Assembly: GCF_900343125.1 (NCBI RefSeq)
Contig: NZ_OPYL01000005.1
Location: forward strand, 1-64,000
DNA length: 64,000 nt
Direction of reading: 5' to 3'
DNA from: Dysgonomonas sp. Marseille-P4361
Lineage (GTDB): Bacteria; Bacteroidota; Bacteroidia; Bacteroidales; Dysgonomonadaceae
Made by a program: the position numbers and the translations under genes. The notes under the pieces are model-generated. The model was not told the origin of the DNA and did no database searches. It saw only the letters and a program-made list of their open reading frames with translations. Each line of letters begins with the position of its first letter. The stretch's first letter is position 1. Positions 1-11,882 of the stretch are shown in pieces.

Positions 1-156
1 CAAAACTATGCGTGAATTTTCATCATCCCATTCTTCCTGCATTAATTTTAGTCCGGTGGCAACCTGACGCGTCTGACGTTTATGATAAATTCGGAGACTG
101 AGAAAACCTTCTTCTTTGTTTTTTTTTGATGGTCGGAATACTATACGTATACTCAT
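1..156 (-). CDS. Tyrosine recombinase/integrase, N-terminal fragment (cut by window edge)
   Basis: The frame starts at ATG 156 and stays open to base 1, giving 52 residues that begin MSIRIVFRPSKKNKEEG. The pattern 'short beta strand, basic residues, G-x-L-x-L-R-I-Y, then R-Q-V-A-T-G-L-K-L and an EEWD segment' is typical of the N-terminal arm-DNA-binding domain of Bacteroidetes phage-type integrases. These proteins are usually about 400 residues, so the core-binding and catalytic domains would lie outside the window. Proteins of this type catalyse site-specific recombination for integrative elements or invertible promoters. The gene reads away from rpoC, with about 450 bp of non-coding DNA between them, so the end of the rpoBC operon may border a mobile or invertible segment. 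The family call rests on the N-terminus only. Confidence 0.7.
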   Translation of the reverse strand, partial: MSIRIVFRPSKKNKEEGFLSLRIYHKRQTRQVATGLKLMQEEWDDENSRIVL

Positions 157-551
157 AGGTATGTTTTTTAGGTTAAAAGATAAGAGGCAAAAATAGAATA
201 AAAAACGATGCTCTCTTAGCATATCATCAAGACTATTTGTACAAACAAAGTTAAGAATCTCTATCTTTTTTTATCTAAAAAGTTGCTTGTAACTTAAGCT
301 TTTATTAAACAAATGAAAATTTTGTACAGGAAAGCTCTCTGTATTAATATAAGGTAAGGTCTTATTTTGTTAGTTTCATCTTGGGATAATGCCTCTTTTT
401 TAATGAAAAAGAGAGACAAATAGCAAAAAATATACACAAAAGATTAAAGGATAGTTTTGTAGAGATCTCAGTATAGTGTATCACGAACGTAAAGGGATAC
501 TTATAAAATTAGGATTGTATAAGAAATAAAGATATTTACCCTATAAAAATT
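157..551. other. Intergenic region between recombinase and rpoC terminator
   Basis: About 395 bases of AT-rich DNA with no convincing gene. It contains the candidate recombinase promoter boxes. No tRNA, direct repeat or recognisable attachment site was found by eye. Confidence 0.6.
246..253 (-). promoter_or_regulatory. Candidate -7 box for the recombinase
   Basis: The minus strand reads TAACTTTG, matching the Bacteroidetes TAnnTTTG -7 consensus, about 90 bp upstream of the recombinase start. A TTTA lies about 21 nt further upstream as a weak -33. A second match (TAnnTTTG as TATTTTTG) lies at 188-195. This is sequence match only. Confidence 0.4.
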
Positions 552-587
552 GAAGGGGGAACAATGCATATACGTTGTTCCCCCTTC
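545..587 (-). terminator. Intrinsic terminator of the rpoBC operon
   Basis: A perfect 13-bp stem (GAAGGGGGAACAA at 552-564, complement at 575-587) has a 10-nt loop. On the minus strand the stem is followed by ATTTTTATAG. It lies about 25 bp after the rpoC stop, so it closes the rpoB-rpoC transcript. Confidence 0.85.
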
Positions 588-610
588 TAACTATATAAAA
601 GAATAATTAA

Positions 611-3600
611 TTATTCAACTGAATCGAAGTCAACAACAGTTTTTCTTGTTGCAGCTATTCTGTCAAAGTCCTCTTTAGTACCCACTACAAGTTTTTCGAA
701 TTCACGCTGACCAGTACCTGCAGGAAGTAAGTGTCCGCAGATTACGTTTTCTTTCAAACCTTCCAGTCTGTCCACTTTTGCATGGATAGCAGCGTCGTTC
801 AGTACTTTCGTTGTTTCCTGGAACGAAGCAGCAGACATAAAGCTTTGAGTTTGAAGGGCAGCACGTGTAATACCTTGAAGTATCTGGTTTGCAGTAGCCG
901 GAACAGCTTCGCGTACAATCACCGGACGAAGGTCTCTACGTTTTAGCATAGAGTTTTCATCTCTTAGTTTACGAGCTGTAACAATCTGTCCTGGTTCGAA
1001 TGTAGAAGAGTCTCCGGCGTCAACAACAACCTTCTTACCCCATATTCTGTCATTCTCTTCCATTACATCGTATTTATCGATTACTTGTTGCTCTAGGAAG
1101 CGAGTATCTCCCGGATCCATCACTTCTACCTTACGCATCATCTGACGTACGATAACTTCGAAGTGCTTATCGTTGATCTTCACTCCTTGTAGACGATATA
1201 CGTCTTGTACTTCGTTAACAATGTATTCTTGTACAGCTGTAGGTCCCATAATTGCAAGGATGTCGGATGGAGTTGTAGCTCCGTCAGATAGTGGCATACC
1301 TGCTCTTATAAAGTCATTTTCTTGAACAAGAATTTGTTTCGAAAGAGGAACAAGATATTTCTTAACCTCTCCAAGCTTTGAAGTAACGATTACCTCTCTG
1401 TTACCACGCTTGATCTTACCGAATGAGATTTCTCCATCGATTTCAGATACAACCGCAGGGTTAGATGGATTACGTGCTTCGAATAGCTCAGTAACACGAG
1501 GAAGACCCCCTGTGATGTCACCTGCTTTACCTACAGCACGAGGTATTTTTACTAAGATATCACCTGACTTGATAGTGTCATTATCATCTTTAACGATGTG
1601 TGCACCTAGAGGTAAACTGTATGTTTTAATGGTTTTACCTTTTTCGTCAAGAATATGTGCTTCCGGAGCTTTAGTCTTATCACGCGATTCGATGATAATT
1701 TTCTCTTTCAATCCTGTTTGTTCGTCAGATTCTACTTTGTAAGTAACCCCTTCGATAACATTTTCGAATTTGATACGTCCGGCAGCCTCAGAGATGATAA
1801 CTGCGTTAAATGGATCCCATTCACAGATTAAATCATCTTTCTTCACTTTATCTCCATCTTTGAAGTAAAGTTTAGAACCATAAGGTATATTATGAGTAAG
1901 CAATACGATCTTAGTATTTGGATCAACTAAACGAAGTTCAACCAAACGGCTAATCACGATTTGTGTTTTCTTGCCTGCTTCATCTATTGAATCTACAACA
2001 CGTAGGTCGTCAATTTCTAATACTCCATCATATTTAGCACGGATGCTGCTTTCTGTTGCAATATTGGAAGCGATACCCCCAACGTGGAAAGTACGTAGTG
2101 TCAACTGAGTACCCGGCTCTCCAATTGATTGTGCTGCGATAACTCCCACAGCTTCTCCTCTTTGAACCATACGGCCTGAAGCTAAGTTACGACCGTAACA
2201 TTTGCCACATACACCTTTTTTAGATTCACAAGTAAGAACCGAACGAATTTCGACACTTTCTATTGGTGAGTTTTGGATCATTGTTGCATTTTCTTCAGTG
2301 ATTTCTTCACCCGATCTTACAATCAATTCTCCTGTTTGAGGATGATATACATCATGAACAGAAACACGACCTAAGATACGTTCGTAAAGAGATGCAACAA
2401 CTTCTTCATTATTTTTAAGTTCAGTAGCCACAAGTCCGCGTAGTGTACCACAGTCTTCTTCGTTGATGATCACATCTTGTGATACGTCAACAAGACGACG
2501 AGTTAAGTAACCGGCATCGGCAGTCTTCAAGGCTGTATCGGCAAGACCTTTACGCGCACCGTGAGTAGAGATAAAGTACTCTAGTACCGAAAGACCTTCC
2601 TTAAAGTTAGATAAGATCGGGTTTTCAATAATTTGTCCACCTTCCGATCCGCTCTTTTGAGGTTTTGCCATCAAACCACGCATACCTGATAACTGACGAA
2701 TCTGCTCTTTCGATCCACGGGCTCCTGAGTCTAGCATCATATATACAGCATTGAAACCTTGGTCATCTTCTGCCAATTGTTTCATCAGGATATTAGATAG
2801 CTTAGAGTTGATGTGAGTCCAAGTGTCGATGATCTGGTTGTAACGCTCGTTGTATGTAATGAATCCCATATTATAGTTATTCATTATATGTTCAACTTCG
2901 CTATAACCTTGAGCTACCAATTCATCTTTTTCTTTAGGGATGATTACATCCTCCAAGTTAAATGATAGACCTCCACGGAAGGCCATTGTGTAACCCAGAT
3001 CTTTTATATCGTCAAGGAATTGAGCCGTTCTGGCAACTCCACATTTCTTAATTACATTACCAATAATGTCGCGAAGAGATTTCTTAGAAAGAAGTTCATT
3101 AACGAATCCTACTTCTACAGGTGTTTTCTCGTTAAAGATTACACGACCTACTGTAGTTTCACGCATTACGTTGATGATATTTCCATTCTCGTCGATATCT
3201 TCTACATATACTTTGATAGGAGAGTGGATATCCACTTTGCCTTCGTTGTATGCGATTACTGCTTCTTCCGGACCGTAGAATGTAAGACCTTCACCTAACG
3301 CACCTCTACGCATTTTAGTGATATAATACAATCCAAGAACCATGTCCTGAGAAGGTACTGTAATAGGAGCACCATTAGCAGGGTTAAGAATGTTGTGAGA
3401 ACCAAGCATCAACATTTGAGCTTCAAGAATAGCTTCATTACCTAACGGTAAGTGAACAGCCATCTGGTCACCGTCGAAGTCGGCATTGAACGCCGTACAA
3501 GATAGTGGGTGTAGCTGAATAGCTTTTCCTTCAATCATTTTAGGTTGGAAGGCTTGGATACCCAAACGGTGAAGGGTAGGGGCACGGTTGAGAAGAATTG

Positions 3601-4894
3601 GATGTCCTTTCATTACATGCTCTAGAATATCCCAAACCACAGGTTCTTTGCGATCTACAATTTTCTTCGCAGACTTAACTGTTTTAACGATTCCACGTTC
3701 AATAAGCTTGCGAATGATAAATGGTTTGTAAAGCTCAGCCGCCATATCCTTAGGAATACCACATTCGTGCATCTTTAATTCAGGACCAACGACAATAACC
3801 GAACGTGCAGAATAGTCAACACGTTTACCTAACAAGTTTTGACGGAAACGACCTTGTTTACCTTTCAAACTGTCAGATAGAGATTTTAACGGACGGTTAG
3901 CATCTGTTTTAACAGCGCTTGATTTACGAGAGTTATCGAATAGTGAGTCAACTGCTTCTTGAAGCATACGTTTCTCATTACGAAGGATAACCTCAGGAGC
4001 TTTAATATCAATAAGTCTTTTCAGACGATTGTTACGTATAATAACACGACGATATAAGTCGTTCAAGTCAGATGTAGCAAAACGACCTCCATCTAATGGA
4101 ACAAGCGGACGAAGTTCTGGTGGAATAACCGGAACGATTTTTACAATCATCCATTCAGGTTTATTCTTTCCTTTCGATCCACGGAAAGCCTCTACAACTT
4201 GTAGTTGTTTCAAAGCTTCGTTTTTACGTTGTTGAGAAGTATCTGTATTTGCTTTATGACGTAGGTTATTTGCCAACGAATCTAAGTTGATACGTGACAA
4301 TAAATCATAGATTGCTTCAGCTCCCATTTTAGCAATAAACTTGTTTGGATCTGAATCATCTAGAAGTTGATTCTCTTTAGGAAGAGTATCTAAGATTTCC
4401 AAGTATTCATCTTCAGTAAGAAGATCTTTAACTGCAACCCCGTCTTCAGCTTTGATCCCCGGTTGGATAACTACATAACGTTCGTAATATATAATTGTAT
4501 CCAATTTTTTAGTAGGAATACCTAGCAGATAACCCATCTTGTTAGGTAGAGAACGGAAATACCAGATGTGAGCCACCGGAACTACAAGATGGATATGTCC
4601 TGTACGTTCACGACGAACTTTCTTTTCTGTTACTTCAACCCCGCATCGGTCGCAGACAATACCTTTATAACGGATTCTCTTGTATTTTCCACAATGACAT
4701 TCGTAGTCCTTTACAGGTCCGAATATACGTTCGCAGAAAAGTCCGTCGCGTTCAGGTTTGTATGTACGATAATTGATTGTTTCGGGTTTCAAAACTTCAC
4801 CGCTCGATGCTTCCAGAATTTCTTCCGGTGAAGCAAGACTTACAGTTATTTTTGAAAAGCTACTCCTTACTTTATTTTCTTTTCTAAAAGCCAT
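611..4894 (-). CDS. rpoC: DNA-directed RNA polymerase subunit beta'
   Basis: This 1427-residue protein is the beta' subunit of core RNA polymerase. The N-terminal zinc site is visible as C66, C68, C81 and C84. The catalytic NADFDGD motif lies at residues 470-476, with the three magnesium-binding aspartates intact. The second zinc cluster ([11 protein letters not shown]) lies in the C-terminal half, and the bridge-helix/trigger-loop region follows the usual order, including [16 protein letters not shown]. Length and domain order fit full-length Bacteroidetes RpoC. It follows rpoB after a 114-bp gap and ends in a strong terminator. It is co-transcribed with rpoB. No truncation or unusual residue was noticed. 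Confidence 0.98.
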   Translation of the reverse strand: MAFRKENKVRSSFSKITVSLASPEEILEASSGEVLKPETINYRTYKPERDGLFCERIFGPVKDYECHCGKYKRIRYKGIVCDRCGVEVTEKKVRRERTGHIHLVVPVAHIWYFRSLPNKMGYLLGIPTKKLDTIIYYERYVVIQPGIKAEDGVAVKDLLTEDEYLEILDTLPKENQLLDDSDPNKFIAKMGAEAIYDLLSRINLDSLANNLRHKANTDTSQQRKNEALKQLQVVEAFRGSKGKNKPEWMIVKIVPVIPPELRPLVPLDGGRFATSDLNDLYRRVIIRNNRLKRLIDIKAPEVILRNEKRMLQEAVDSLFDNSRKSSAVKTDANRPLKSLSDSLKGKQGRFRQNLLGKRVDYSARSVIVVGPELKMHECGIPKDMAAELYKPFIIRKLIERGIVKTVKSAKKIVDRKEPVVWDILEHVMKGHPILLNRAPTLHRLGIQAFQPKMIEGKAIQLHPLSCTAFNADFDGDQMAVHLPLGNEAILEAQMLMLGSHNILNPANGAPITVPSQDMVLGLYYITKMRRGALGEGLTFYGPEEAVIAYNEGKVDIHSPIKVYVEDIDENGNIINVMRETTVGRVIFNEKTPVEVGFVNELLSKKSLRDIIGNVIKKCGVARTAQFLDDIKDLGYTMAFRGGLSFNLEDVIIPKEKDELVAQGYSEVEHIMNNYNMGFITYNERYNQIIDTWTHINSKLSNILMKQLAEDDQGFNAVYMMLDSGARGSKEQIRQLSGMRGLMAKPQKSGSEGGQIIENPILSNFKEGLSVLEYFISTHGARKGLADTALKTADAGYLTRRLVDVSQDVIINEEDCGTLRGLVATELKNNEEVVASLYERILGRVSVHDVYHPQTGELIVRSGEEITEENATMIQNSPIESVEIRSVLTCESKKGVCGKCYGRNLASGRMVQRGEAVGVIAAQSIGEPGTQLTLRTFHVGGIASNIATESSIRAKYDGVLEIDDLRVVDSIDEAGKKTQIVISRLVELRLVDPNTKIVLLTHNIPYGSKLYFKDGDKVKKDDLICEWDPFNAVIISEAAGRIKFENVIEGVTYKVESDEQTGLKEKIIIESRDKTKAPEAHILDEKGKTIKTYSLPLGAHIVKDDNDTIKSGDILVKIPRAVGKAGDITGGLPRVTELFEARNPSNPAVVSEIDGEISFGKIKRGNREVIVTSKLGEVKKYLVPLSKQILVQENDFIRAGMPLSDGATTPSDILAIMGPTAVQEYIVNEVQDVYRLQGVKINDKHFEVIVRQMMRKVEVMDPGDTRFLEQQVIDKYDVMEENDRIWGKKVVVDAGDSSTFEPGQIVTARKLRDENSMLKRRDLRPVIVREAVPATANQILQGITRAALQTQSFMSAASFQETTKVLNDAAIHAKVDRLEGLKENVICGHLLPAGTGQREFEKLVVGTKEDFDRIAATRKTVVDFDSVE

Positions 4895-4966
4895 ATACTT
4901 TTCTTTCTTTAAAAGCTGTTAGCTACAGTCAGATACTGATAGCTGTTTGTTAGAGTATTTAGAAAT

Positions 4967-5000
4967 CCGTTAGTTTACAACCAAGGCTATAAACTAACGG
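4967..5000 (-). repeat. Inverted repeat (RNA hairpin) in the rpoB-rpoC spacer
   Basis: A perfect 11-bp inverted repeat (CCGTTAGTTTA at 4967-4977, complement at 4990-5000) has a 12-nt loop. It is transcribed with rpoBC just after the rpoB stop. No T-run follows it on the minus strand, so it looks more like a processing or pausing hairpin than a terminator. Confidence 0.6.
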
Positions 5001-5008
5001 TATATAAT

Positions 5009-8000
5009 TTAGTCAAGCGAAACGCTTAGGCCCAGACCTCTCATCTCATGAAGAAGAACGTTTAGTGATTCTGGTATACCTGGTTGTGGCATAGGTTCAC
5101 CTTTAACGATTGCTTCATAAGCTTTAGAACGTCCTACTACGTCATCGGATTTGATTGTCAAGATTTCTCTCAAGATGTGAGCAGCACCGAATGCTTCAAG
5201 TGCCCAAACCTCCATCTCTCCGAAACGTTGACCCCCGAATTGAGCTTTACCTCCAAGTGGTTGTTGAGTGATAAGTGAGTATGGTCCGATAGAACGAGCA
5301 TGCATTTTATCTTCAACCATGTGACCTAGTTTCAGCATGTAGATAATACCTACTGTTGCATGTTGGTCAAATTGTACTCCGGTACCACCATCAATCAGAC
5401 GTACTTTACCATATCTTGGCACACCAGCTTTATCAGTCCATGAATTCAAATCATCGAGACTCGCTCCGTCGAAGATTGGTGTTGCAAATTTAACACCTAA
5501 TTCTTTTCCAGCCCATCCTAATACTGATTCAAAGATCTGACCAAGGTTCATACGAGAAGGTACACCTAGTGGATTTAATACGATATCTACCGGAGTTCCA
5601 TCAGGTAAGAATGGCATGTCTTCTTGACGAACAATACGGGATACAATACCTTTATTACCGTGACGACCCGCCATCTTATCACCAACTTGTATCTTACGTT
5701 TCTTAGCGATGTAAACTTTAGCGATCTGGATAATACCAGAAGGAAGTTCGTCTCCAATAGTTAAGTCGAAACGTTTACGTTTCAATTCGGCATCAAGTTC
5801 TTTGAATTTATGTAGATAGTTTACAATTACGTCTTTTATTAAGTCGTTTTTGTGCTCATCAGCAGTCCAATTGCTCACCTGGATAGATTCATAATCTATG
5901 TTTTCAAGAGCGCTCTTTGTAAACTTGCTGCCTTTAGCGATAACTTCTACATTTAAATAATCTTTTACTCCTTGAGATGTCTTGCCTTCAGTCAGTACTA
6001 ATAGTTTGTCTACTAATACTCCTTTAACTTTAGCTATCTTTTCTTCATATTCTTCATCTAGTTTAGGTAAAAGGGCTTTGCTCGAAAGTTTAGTTTTACC
6101 TTTCTTAGATGCTTTAGAGAATAGGTTTGTATTTACTACAACACCTTTTAGAGAAGGAGATGCTTTTAACGAAGCGTCTTTTACATCACCAGCCTTGTCT
6201 CCAAAGATAGCACGAAGTAATTTTTCTTCAGGAGAAGGATCTGATTCACCTTTCGGAGTAATCTTACCTATAAGAATGTCACCAGGACCCACGCGAGCTC
6301 CGATACGGATGATACCTCTTTCGTCAAGATCTTTTGTCGCTTCTTCACTAACATTAGGAATGTCGGAAGTAAGTTCTTCAACTCCACGTTTTGTGTCACG
6401 CACCTCAAGTGCAAACTCTTCAACGTGAACAGAAGTAAAGATATCTTCGCGAACGATACGTTCATTCAATACGATAGCATCCTCAAAGTTATATCCTTTC
6501 CAAGGCATGAACGCTACTTTAAGGTTTTTACCTATAGCTAATTCTCCTTTTTCAGTAGAATAACCTTCTGTAAGGATTTGATCACGCACTACTCTGTCGC
6601 CTTTTCTACAGATTGGGCGAAGGTCGATAGTCGTATTCTGGTTTGTTTTTCTAAATTTAGGAATTGTATATGTTGTTATTGCATCATCAAATGCAACGAA
6701 GTCTTGATCTGGTGTACGGTCATATTTAATTTTGATCGTATCAGCATCTACATATACAACTTCTCCTGCACCTTCAGCTACGATTTGTGTACGTGAATCG
6801 CGGATCAATTGACCTTCGATACCAGTACCTACAATAGGAGCTTCGGTACGTAATAATGGAACTGCTTGGCGCATCATGTTGGATCCCATCAGCGCACGGT
6901 TGGCATCGTCATGTTCCAAGAATGGAATCAGTGATGCAGCAATAGATGCAATCTGAGTAGGAGATACGTCCATCAGTTCTACTTCTTCAGGACCTACTAC
7001 AGGGTAGTCAGCATCCTGACGAGCTTTAACGCGTGTACGGATAAATGTGCCATCATCATTTAATGGAGCATTACCCTGTGCAATAATTTTATCTTCCTCT
7101 TCTTCAGCAGCAAGGTACACAATGCCGTTGTCTGATAAGTCAACTTTTTTGTCAGCTACCTTACGGTATGGAGTTTCGATGAATCCAAGGTCGTTGATTT
7201 TTGCATATACACAAAGAGAAGAGATCAAACCAATGTTTGGTCCCTCAGGAGTCTCAATCGGACAAAGACGTCCGTAGTGAGTATAGTGAACGTCACGCAC
7301 TTCGAAACCAGCTCTTTCGCGAGAAAGACCACCAGGTCCTAGTGCAGACATACGACGTTTGTGAGTAATCTCAGCTAATGGATTAGTTTGGTCCATAAAT
7401 TGAGATAATGCATTCGTTCCGAAGAATGAATTTACTACAGAAGAGATCGTTTTTGCATTGATCAAATCGATAGGAGTAAATACTTCATTGTCACGAACGT
7501 TCATTCTTTCACGAATGATACGTGCCATACGGTTAAGACCAACTCCAAATTGATTGAAAAGTTGTTCTCCTACTGTACGTACACGACGGTTGCTCAAGTG
7601 GTCAATATCATCGACGATAGCTTTAGAGTTAATCAGCTCGATCAAATATTTGATGATCTCGATGATGTCCTCTTTAGTCAGTACTCTGATATCGTCACTA
7701 GTTTGCAAACCTAGTTTTTTGTTTAGTCTATAACGACCTACTTCTCCTAGATCGTAACGCTTTTCAGAGAAGAACAAGTTGTTTATAACCTCACGTGCAC
7801 TTGTGTCATCTGCAGGCTCAGCACTACGTAGCTGTCTGTAGATGTGACGAACTGCATCAATCTCCGAGTTACTAGGGTCTTTTTGTAGGGTGTTGTAGAT
7901 TATAGTATAATCAGAATTCTGATGAGAGTCTTTATGTAACAAAATAGTAGACACTCCTGATTCCAGAATAAGATCTAAATGTTCTTTTTCTAGAATTGTT

Positions 8001-8821
8001 TCGCGTTCAAGAATAACTTCGTTACGTTCTATTGATGTTACCTCACCAGTATCTTCATCTACAAAATCTTCCATCCAAGATCTTAGGATTCTGGCAGCAA
8101 GCTTACGTCCTAAGGCCTTCTTGATATTCTGTTTTGTAACTTTTACTTCTTCAGCAAGGTCGAATATTTCAAGGATATCTTTATCGCTTTCAAATCCGAT
8201 TGCTCTAAGAAGAGTAGTTACAGGTAATTTCTTTTTACGGTCGATGTATGCGTACATAACACTGTTGATGTCTGTCGCAAACTCAATCCATGAACCTTTG
8301 AATGGAATGATACGTGCCGAGTAAAGTTTCGTTCTGTTGGCATGCTGAGTTTGTCCAAAGAAAACACCAGGTGAACGGTGTAACTGAGACACGACTACAC
8401 GCTCTGCTCCGTTGATGACGAACGTTCCTTTTTCGGTCATATATGGAATCAGCCCCAAGTATACATCTTGGATAACTGTATCAAAATCTTCATGATCAGG
8501 GTCTGTACAATAGAGTTTTAGTTTGGCCTTTAGCGGAACGCTGTATGTCAGACCTCTATCGATACATTCCTCGATAGTGTAACGAGGCGGATCGATGAAA
8601 TAGTCTAAAAACTCTAATACAAAGTTGTTTCGTGTGTCGGCTATAGGGAAGTTTTCAGCGAAAACTCTGTATAAGCCTTCTTTTTTCCTTTTCTCAGGAG
8701 GTGTATCCAGCTGTAAGAAGTCGCGGAATGACTTTAGCTGCACTTCAAGTAAATCCGGGTAGGGAAGTGGATTCTTGATTGAAGCGAAATTGACTCTTTG
8801 ATTTGTATTTGTTGAAGACAT
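5009..8821 (-). CDS. rpoB: DNA-directed RNA polymerase subunit beta
   Basis: The beta subunit of core RNA polymerase, 1270 residues from the chosen ATG at 8821 ([17 protein letters not shown]). The frame stays open 26 codons further upstream, but that stretch covers the transcribed hairpin at 8864-8897 and encodes an implausible basic peptide. The 1270-residue length matches Bacteroidetes RpoB. Visible landmarks include the rifampicin-binding region ([17 protein letters not shown] and [19 protein letters not shown]) and the C-terminal [19 protein letters not shown] segment. In the rifampicin region the usual positions look wild type. It lies between rplL, with an attenuator-like hairpin between them, and rpoC. 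Confidence 0.97.
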   Translation of the reverse strand: MSSTNTNQRVNFASIKNPLPYPDLLEVQLKSFRDFLQLDTPPEKRKKEGLYRVFAENFPIADTRNNFVLEFLDYFIDPPRYTIEECIDRGLTYSVPLKAKLKLYCTDPDHEDFDTVIQDVYLGLIPYMTEKGTFVINGAERVVVSQLHRSPGVFFGQTQHANRTKLYSARIIPFKGSWIEFATDINSVMYAYIDRKKKLPVTTLLRAIGFESDKDILEIFDLAEEVKVTKQNIKKALGRKLAARILRSWMEDFVDEDTGEVTSIERNEVILERETILEKEHLDLILESGVSTILLHKDSHQNSDYTIIYNTLQKDPSNSEIDAVRHIYRQLRSAEPADDTSAREVINNLFFSEKRYDLGEVGRYRLNKKLGLQTSDDIRVLTKEDIIEIIKYLIELINSKAIVDDIDHLSNRRVRTVGEQLFNQFGVGLNRMARIIRERMNVRDNEVFTPIDLINAKTISSVVNSFFGTNALSQFMDQTNPLAEITHKRRMSALGPGGLSRERAGFEVRDVHYTHYGRLCPIETPEGPNIGLISSLCVYAKINDLGFIETPYRKVADKKVDLSDNGIVYLAAEEEEDKIIAQGNAPLNDDGTFIRTRVKARQDADYPVVGPEEVELMDVSPTQIASIAASLIPFLEHDDANRALMGSNMMRQAVPLLRTEAPIVGTGIEGQLIRDSRTQIVAEGAGEVVYVDADTIKIKYDRTPDQDFVAFDDAITTYTIPKFRKTNQNTTIDLRPICRKGDRVVRDQILTEGYSTEKGELAIGKNLKVAFMPWKGYNFEDAIVLNERIVREDIFTSVHVEEFALEVRDTKRGVEELTSDIPNVSEEATKDLDERGIIRIGARVGPGDILIGKITPKGESDPSPEEKLLRAIFGDKAGDVKDASLKASPSLKGVVVNTNLFSKASKKGKTKLSSKALLPKLDEEYEEKIAKVKGVLVDKLLVLTEGKTSQGVKDYLNVEVIAKGSKFTKSALENIDYESIQVSNWTADEHKNDLIKDVIVNYLHKFKELDAELKRKRFDLTIGDELPSGIIQIAKVYIAKKRKIQVGDKMAGRHGNKGIVSRIVRQEDMPFLPDGTPVDIVLNPLGVPSRMNLGQIFESVLGWAGKELGVKFATPIFDGASLDDLNSWTDKAGVPRYGKVRLIDGGTGVQFDQHATVGIIYMLKLGHMVEDKMHARSIGPYSLITQQPLGGKAQFGGQRFGEMEVWALEAFGAAHILREILTIKSDDVVGRSKAYEAIVKGEPMPQPGIPESLNVLLHEMRGLGLSVSLD

Positions 8822-8858
8822 GTAGTAACCAATTTTATTGAACTTATTATTTTGACGC

Positions 8859-8897
8859 AAAAAGGTTAAGAACCTCCCTCTGCGAAGGTTCCTAACC
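8859..8897 (-). terminator. Attenuator/terminator-like hairpin between rplL and rpoB
   Basis: In the minus-strand RNA a 12-bp stem (8897-8886 pairing with 8875-8864, one G-U pair) with a 10-nt loop is followed by five U residues. It lies 28 bp after the rplL stop and 38 bp before the rpoB start. The position matches the known rplL-rpoB attenuator of other bacteria, which lowers rpoBC expression relative to ribosomal proteins. The structure is seen; the partial-termination role is inferred. Confidence 0.75.
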
Positions 8898-8925
8898 AAA
8901 TATCCTTTTTACAGGACTATCTTCC

Positions 8926-9300
8926 TTACTTAAGTTCAATTTCAGCTCCAGCTTCTTCTAGTTGTTTTTTCAATGCGTCAGCTTCATCTTTAGCAACTCC
9001 TTTTTTCAATTCGCTAGGAGCTCCGTCTACTAGATCTTTTGCTTCTTTCAAACCAAGTCCTGTAAGTTCTTTTACAGCTTTAACTACTTGTAATTTGTTT
9101 GCACCTGCAGCTTTAAGGATTACATCGAAAGATGTTTTTTCTTCTGCAGCTTCAGCAGCAGGACCTGCAGCTGGTGCAACAGCAACTGCAGCAGCAGCTG
9201 GTTCAATACCGTATTCAGTTTTTAGAATTTCAGCTAATTCGCTTACTTCTTTTACAGTTAGATTTACTAGTTGTTCTGCAATAGCTTTTATATCTGCCAT
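8926..9300 (-). CDS. rplL: 50S ribosomal protein L7/L12 (bL12)
   Basis: A 124-residue stalk protein that recruits translation GTPases. It has the N-terminal dimerisation helices (residues 1 to about 32), an Ala/Pro/Gly-rich hinge (about 35-52) and a C-terminal globular domain with the conserved [19 protein letters not shown] segment. It follows rplJ by 50 bp, the usual partner order, and precedes the attenuator hairpin before rpoB. Confidence 0.97.
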   Translation of the reverse strand: MADIKAIAEQLVNLTVKEVSELAEILKTEYGIEPAAAAVAVAPAAGPAAEAAEEKTSFDVILKAAGANKLQVVKAVKELTGLGLKEAKDLVDGAPSELKKGVAKDEADALKKQLEEAGAEIELK

Positions 9301-9350
9301 TTTTGTATAGATTAAAATTGTTATTATTCTTTTATTTTAAAAATATAGGA

Positions 9351-9863
9351 TTATTTCTTAGATAGTGTTTCTAAGACGCCATGAATTGTATTTCCACCTG
9401 ATTGAAGGGCAGTGATAACATTCTTAGCTGGAGATTGAAGTAATCCGATAACGTCTCCGATAAGCTCGTTTTTGCTCTTGATGTTTTCTAGTGCTGAAAG
9501 GTTTTCTGCTCCTAGGTAAACACTTTCTTGAACATATGCAGCTTTTAGAGATGGAACTCCTTCTTTTTTGTACTTAGCAATAAGCTTAGCTGGTGCATTA
9601 GCTGTGTTTGAAAACATGATAGCTGTATTACCTTTCAACGCTGGGCTCAGCTCTGAGTAATCGCCTTCAAGTGAATCAAATGCTTTTTGCAATAGGGTGT
9701 TCTTAACAACCATCAACTTGATTTCTTGCTTAGCACATTCTCTTCTTAATTCGCTAGTTTTAGCAGCATTAAGTGTTGCAATGTTAGTAAGATAGAAATT
9801 GTCGTATCCTTTGATTGTTTCAGCTATAGCTTCTATAATTGTGCCTTTATCTTCCTTTCTCAT
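9351..9863 (-). CDS. rplJ: 50S ribosomal protein L10 (uL10)
   Basis: At 170 residues this is the base of the L12 stalk. It begins MRKEDKGTIIEAIAETIKGY, has the N-terminal rRNA-binding domain and ends in a helix (VLETLSKK) that carries L12 dimers. It follows rplA by 17 bp, too short for the long L10-binding leader seen in Proteobacteria, so any autoregulation would have to act elsewhere. The length fits the family. Confidence 0.96.
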   Translation of the reverse strand: MRKEDKGTIIEAIAETIKGYDNFYLTNIATLNAAKTSELRRECAKQEIKLMVVKNTLLQKAFDSLEGDYSELSPALKGNTAIMFSNTANAPAKLIAKYKKEGVPSLKAAYVQESVYLGAENLSALENIKSKNELIGDVIGLLQSPAKNVITALQSGGNTIHGVLETLSKK

Positions 9864-9880
9864 TTTCAGTCAATTTTAAA

Positions 9881-10576
9881 TTAGTTTTCTACTGATTTAG
9901 GGTCAATTTTAATACCCGGACTCATAGTGCTTGAAAGAGAGATGCTTTTCACATAAGTACCTTTAGCAGCTGTTGGTTTCAATTTGATAAGCGTACTGAT
10001 GAATTCTTTCGCATTATCTTTGATTTGATCAGCAGTGAAAGTTACTTTACCTACAGAAGCATGAATGATACCAGCTTTGTCTACTTTGAAGTCAATCTTA
10101 CCAGATTTTACTTCTTGTACAGCTTTAGCAACATCTACAGTTACTGTTCCACTCTTTGGGTTAGGCATAAGACCGCGAGGTCCTAAGATACGTCCCAAAG
10201 CTCCAACTTTACCCATAATAGCAGGTTGTGTGATGATTACATCAATATCAGTCCAACCTCCTTTTATTTTTTCAATATATTCGTCCAATCCTACATAGTC
10301 AGCTCCAGCTTCTTTAGCAGCTGCTTCTGCATCCGGTGAACATAATACCAAAACTCTTACTTGTTTTCCAGTTCCATGAGGTAGAGATACTACACCTCTT
10401 ACCATTTGGTTAGCTTTACGTGGGTCTACACCTAAGCGTACATCTAAATCGACAGATGCTTCGAATTTAGTTGTTGTAATCTCTTTTACAAGAGCTGACG
10501 CTTCAGCAAGTGTGTATAATTTCCCTGCTTCAATTTTGCTGAAAGCTAACTTTTGATTTTTTGTAAGTTTACCCAT
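9881..10576 (-). CDS. rplA: 50S ribosomal protein L1 (uL1)
   Basis: A 231-residue protein of the L1 stalk. It begins [19 protein letters not shown] and contains the conserved [12 protein letters not shown]-type and [20 protein letters not shown]-type segments. It lies 19 bp after rplK in the usual L11-L1 pair. L1 represses its own operon in other bacteria by binding an mRNA mimic of its rRNA site; no clear mimic was identified here. Confidence 0.97.
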   Translation of the reverse strand: MGKLTKNQKLAFSKIEAGKLYTLAEASALVKEITTTKFEASVDLDVRLGVDPRKANQMVRGVVSLPHGTGKQVRVLVLCSPDAEAAAKEAGADYVGLDEYIEKIKGGWTDIDVIITQPAIMGKVGALGRILGPRGLMPNPKSGTVTVDVAKAVQEVKSGKIDFKVDKAGIIHASVGKVTFTADQIKDNAKEFISTLIKLKPTAAKGTYVKSISLSSTMSPGIKIDPKSVEN

Positions 10577-10595
10577 TTCTCAATTGAAGTTTAAA

Positions 10596-11039
10596 TTATT
10601 GAACATCAGGGAAGGCCCCTTTTACGGTGATACCCATACTTCTTGCTGTACCAGCAACCATCTTCATGGCTGATTCTATTGTAAAGCAGTTTAGGTCGCT
10701 CATTTTATCTTCAGCGATAGCTTTAACCTGATCCCAAGTAATTTCTGCTACTTTTTTACGGTTAGGTTCTGCTGAACCACTCTTTGTTTTAGCTGCTTCA
10801 AGTAATTGAATAGCTACTGGTGGTTGTTTTACAATAAAATCAAAAGACTTGTCAGTATAATAGGTAATTACTACTGGTAATACTTTTCCTGCCTTGTCTT
10901 GAGTTCTGGCATTAAATTGCTTACAGAAATCCATAATGTTGATCCCCTTAGATCCTAAAGCAGGACCTACTGGTGGTGATGGATTTGCTGCACCGCCTTT
11001 GATCTGTAATTTTAATTGTCCAGCAATTTCTTTAGCCAT
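10596..11039 (-). CDS. rplK: 50S ribosomal protein L11 (uL11)
   Basis: A 147-residue protein of the GTPase-associated centre, with the N-terminal domain ([20 protein letters not shown]) and the C-terminal rRNA-binding domain. It is placed between nusG and rplA, as in most bacteria. Both start and length fit the family. Confidence 0.97.
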   Translation of the reverse strand: MAKEIAGQLKLQIKGGAANPSPPVGPALGSKGINIMDFCKQFNARTQDKAGKVLPVVITYYTDKSFDFIVKQPPVAIQLLEAAKTKSGSAEPNRKKVAEITWDQVKAIAEDKMSDLNCFTIESAMKMVAGTARSMGITVKGAFPDVQ

Positions 11040-11106
11040 TTCTTTTTTAAATTTTAGTTTTGATTAAAAACTTAGATTTGAATAAAATGATTGCGTAACC
11101 AATCTA

Positions 11107-11649
11107 TTATTCTTTTTCGACTTGTGTGTAATTCAATTCGAGCGGAGTTTTCCGTCCAAATATCTTTACCATTACTTTTAGTTTCTTTTTCTCTGCATTT
11201 ACTTCTTCAATAAGTCCTGAAAAACCCGAGAAAGGTCCGTTTGTAACTTTCACGTTTTCTCCAACGAAATACTGAACATCCATGCCTACTTCTTGTTCTT
11301 CCAACTCGTCCATCGTTCCAAGTATTCTGTTAACTTCAGATTGGCTCAATGGCTGCGGGTTAGTTGTATTAGGTAGGAATCCTGCAACATAATTAATGTT
11401 GCGAAGTTCATGGATAACTTCTCCTACTAGAGCTGCCTCAATTAAAATATAACCGGGAAGATAAGCTTTTTCTTTCAAAACTTTCTTTCCGTTACGCATA
11501 ATATAAGTCTTCTCTGTGGGAATAAGAACTTGAGAGATATACTTTCCTAAGTCAGATTTCTTTATCTCAGCTTCAAGATATTCTTTGACCTTATTTTCTT
11601 TTCCACTAACAGCACGTAGAACGTACCATTTTTTTTCGATTTCAGTCAT
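11107..11649 (-). CDS. nusG: Transcription termination/antitermination factor NusG
   Basis: At 180 residues, NusG binds RNA polymerase and links it to Rho or ribosomes. The N-terminal NGN domain begins KKWYVLRAVSGKENKVKEYL. The C-terminal KOW domain is visible near residues 125-160 (VGENVKVTNGPFSGFSGLIEEV). It lies between secE, 18 bp away, and rplK. Confidence 0.96.
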   Translation of the reverse strand: MTEIEKKWYVLRAVSGKENKVKEYLEAEIKKSDLGKYISQVLIPTEKTYIMRNGKKVLKEKAYLPGYILIEAALVGEVIHELRNINYVAGFLPNTTNPQPLSQSEVNRILGTMDELEEQEVGMDVQYFVGENVKVTNGPFSGFSGLIEEVNAEKKKLKVMVKIFGRKTPLELNYTQVEKE

Positions 11650-11667
11650 TGCTTTTGATAAGGATTA

Positions 11668-11862
11668 TTATAGACTAATACTATAGAAAAGTTTGACCAC
11701 GTTTTCAAATGCTAGGTCAACACCCCAAACAACTATTGACATAATGATGGAAGCTATCATGACAATAACTGCACTACTGGTTAGTTCAGCACGCGATGGC
11801 CAAGAAACTTTGTAAACAAGTTCGTTATAGGAATCTTTAATATAATTAATTATCTTTTTCAT
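11668..11862 (-). CDS. secE: Preprotein translocase subunit SecE
   Basis: A 64-residue, single-span SecE of the minimal type. The amphipathic segment with YNELVYKVSWPSRAELTSS precedes one membrane helix (about residues 30-52). SecE clamps SecY in the inner membrane and is essential. The gene lies between tRNA-Trp and nusG, its usual place. Confidence 0.94.
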   Translation of the reverse strand: MKKIINYIKDSYNELVYKVSWPSRAELTSSAVIVMIASIIMSIVVWGVDLAFENVVKLFYSISL

Positions 11863-11882
11863 TACTCATTTGAGTTTTTTAG

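Noticed and set aside
8822-8899. 26-residue upstream extension of rpoB
   Set aside because: It reads through the transcribed attenuator hairpin and gives a basic peptide unlike RpoB; ATG 8821 gives the family length.
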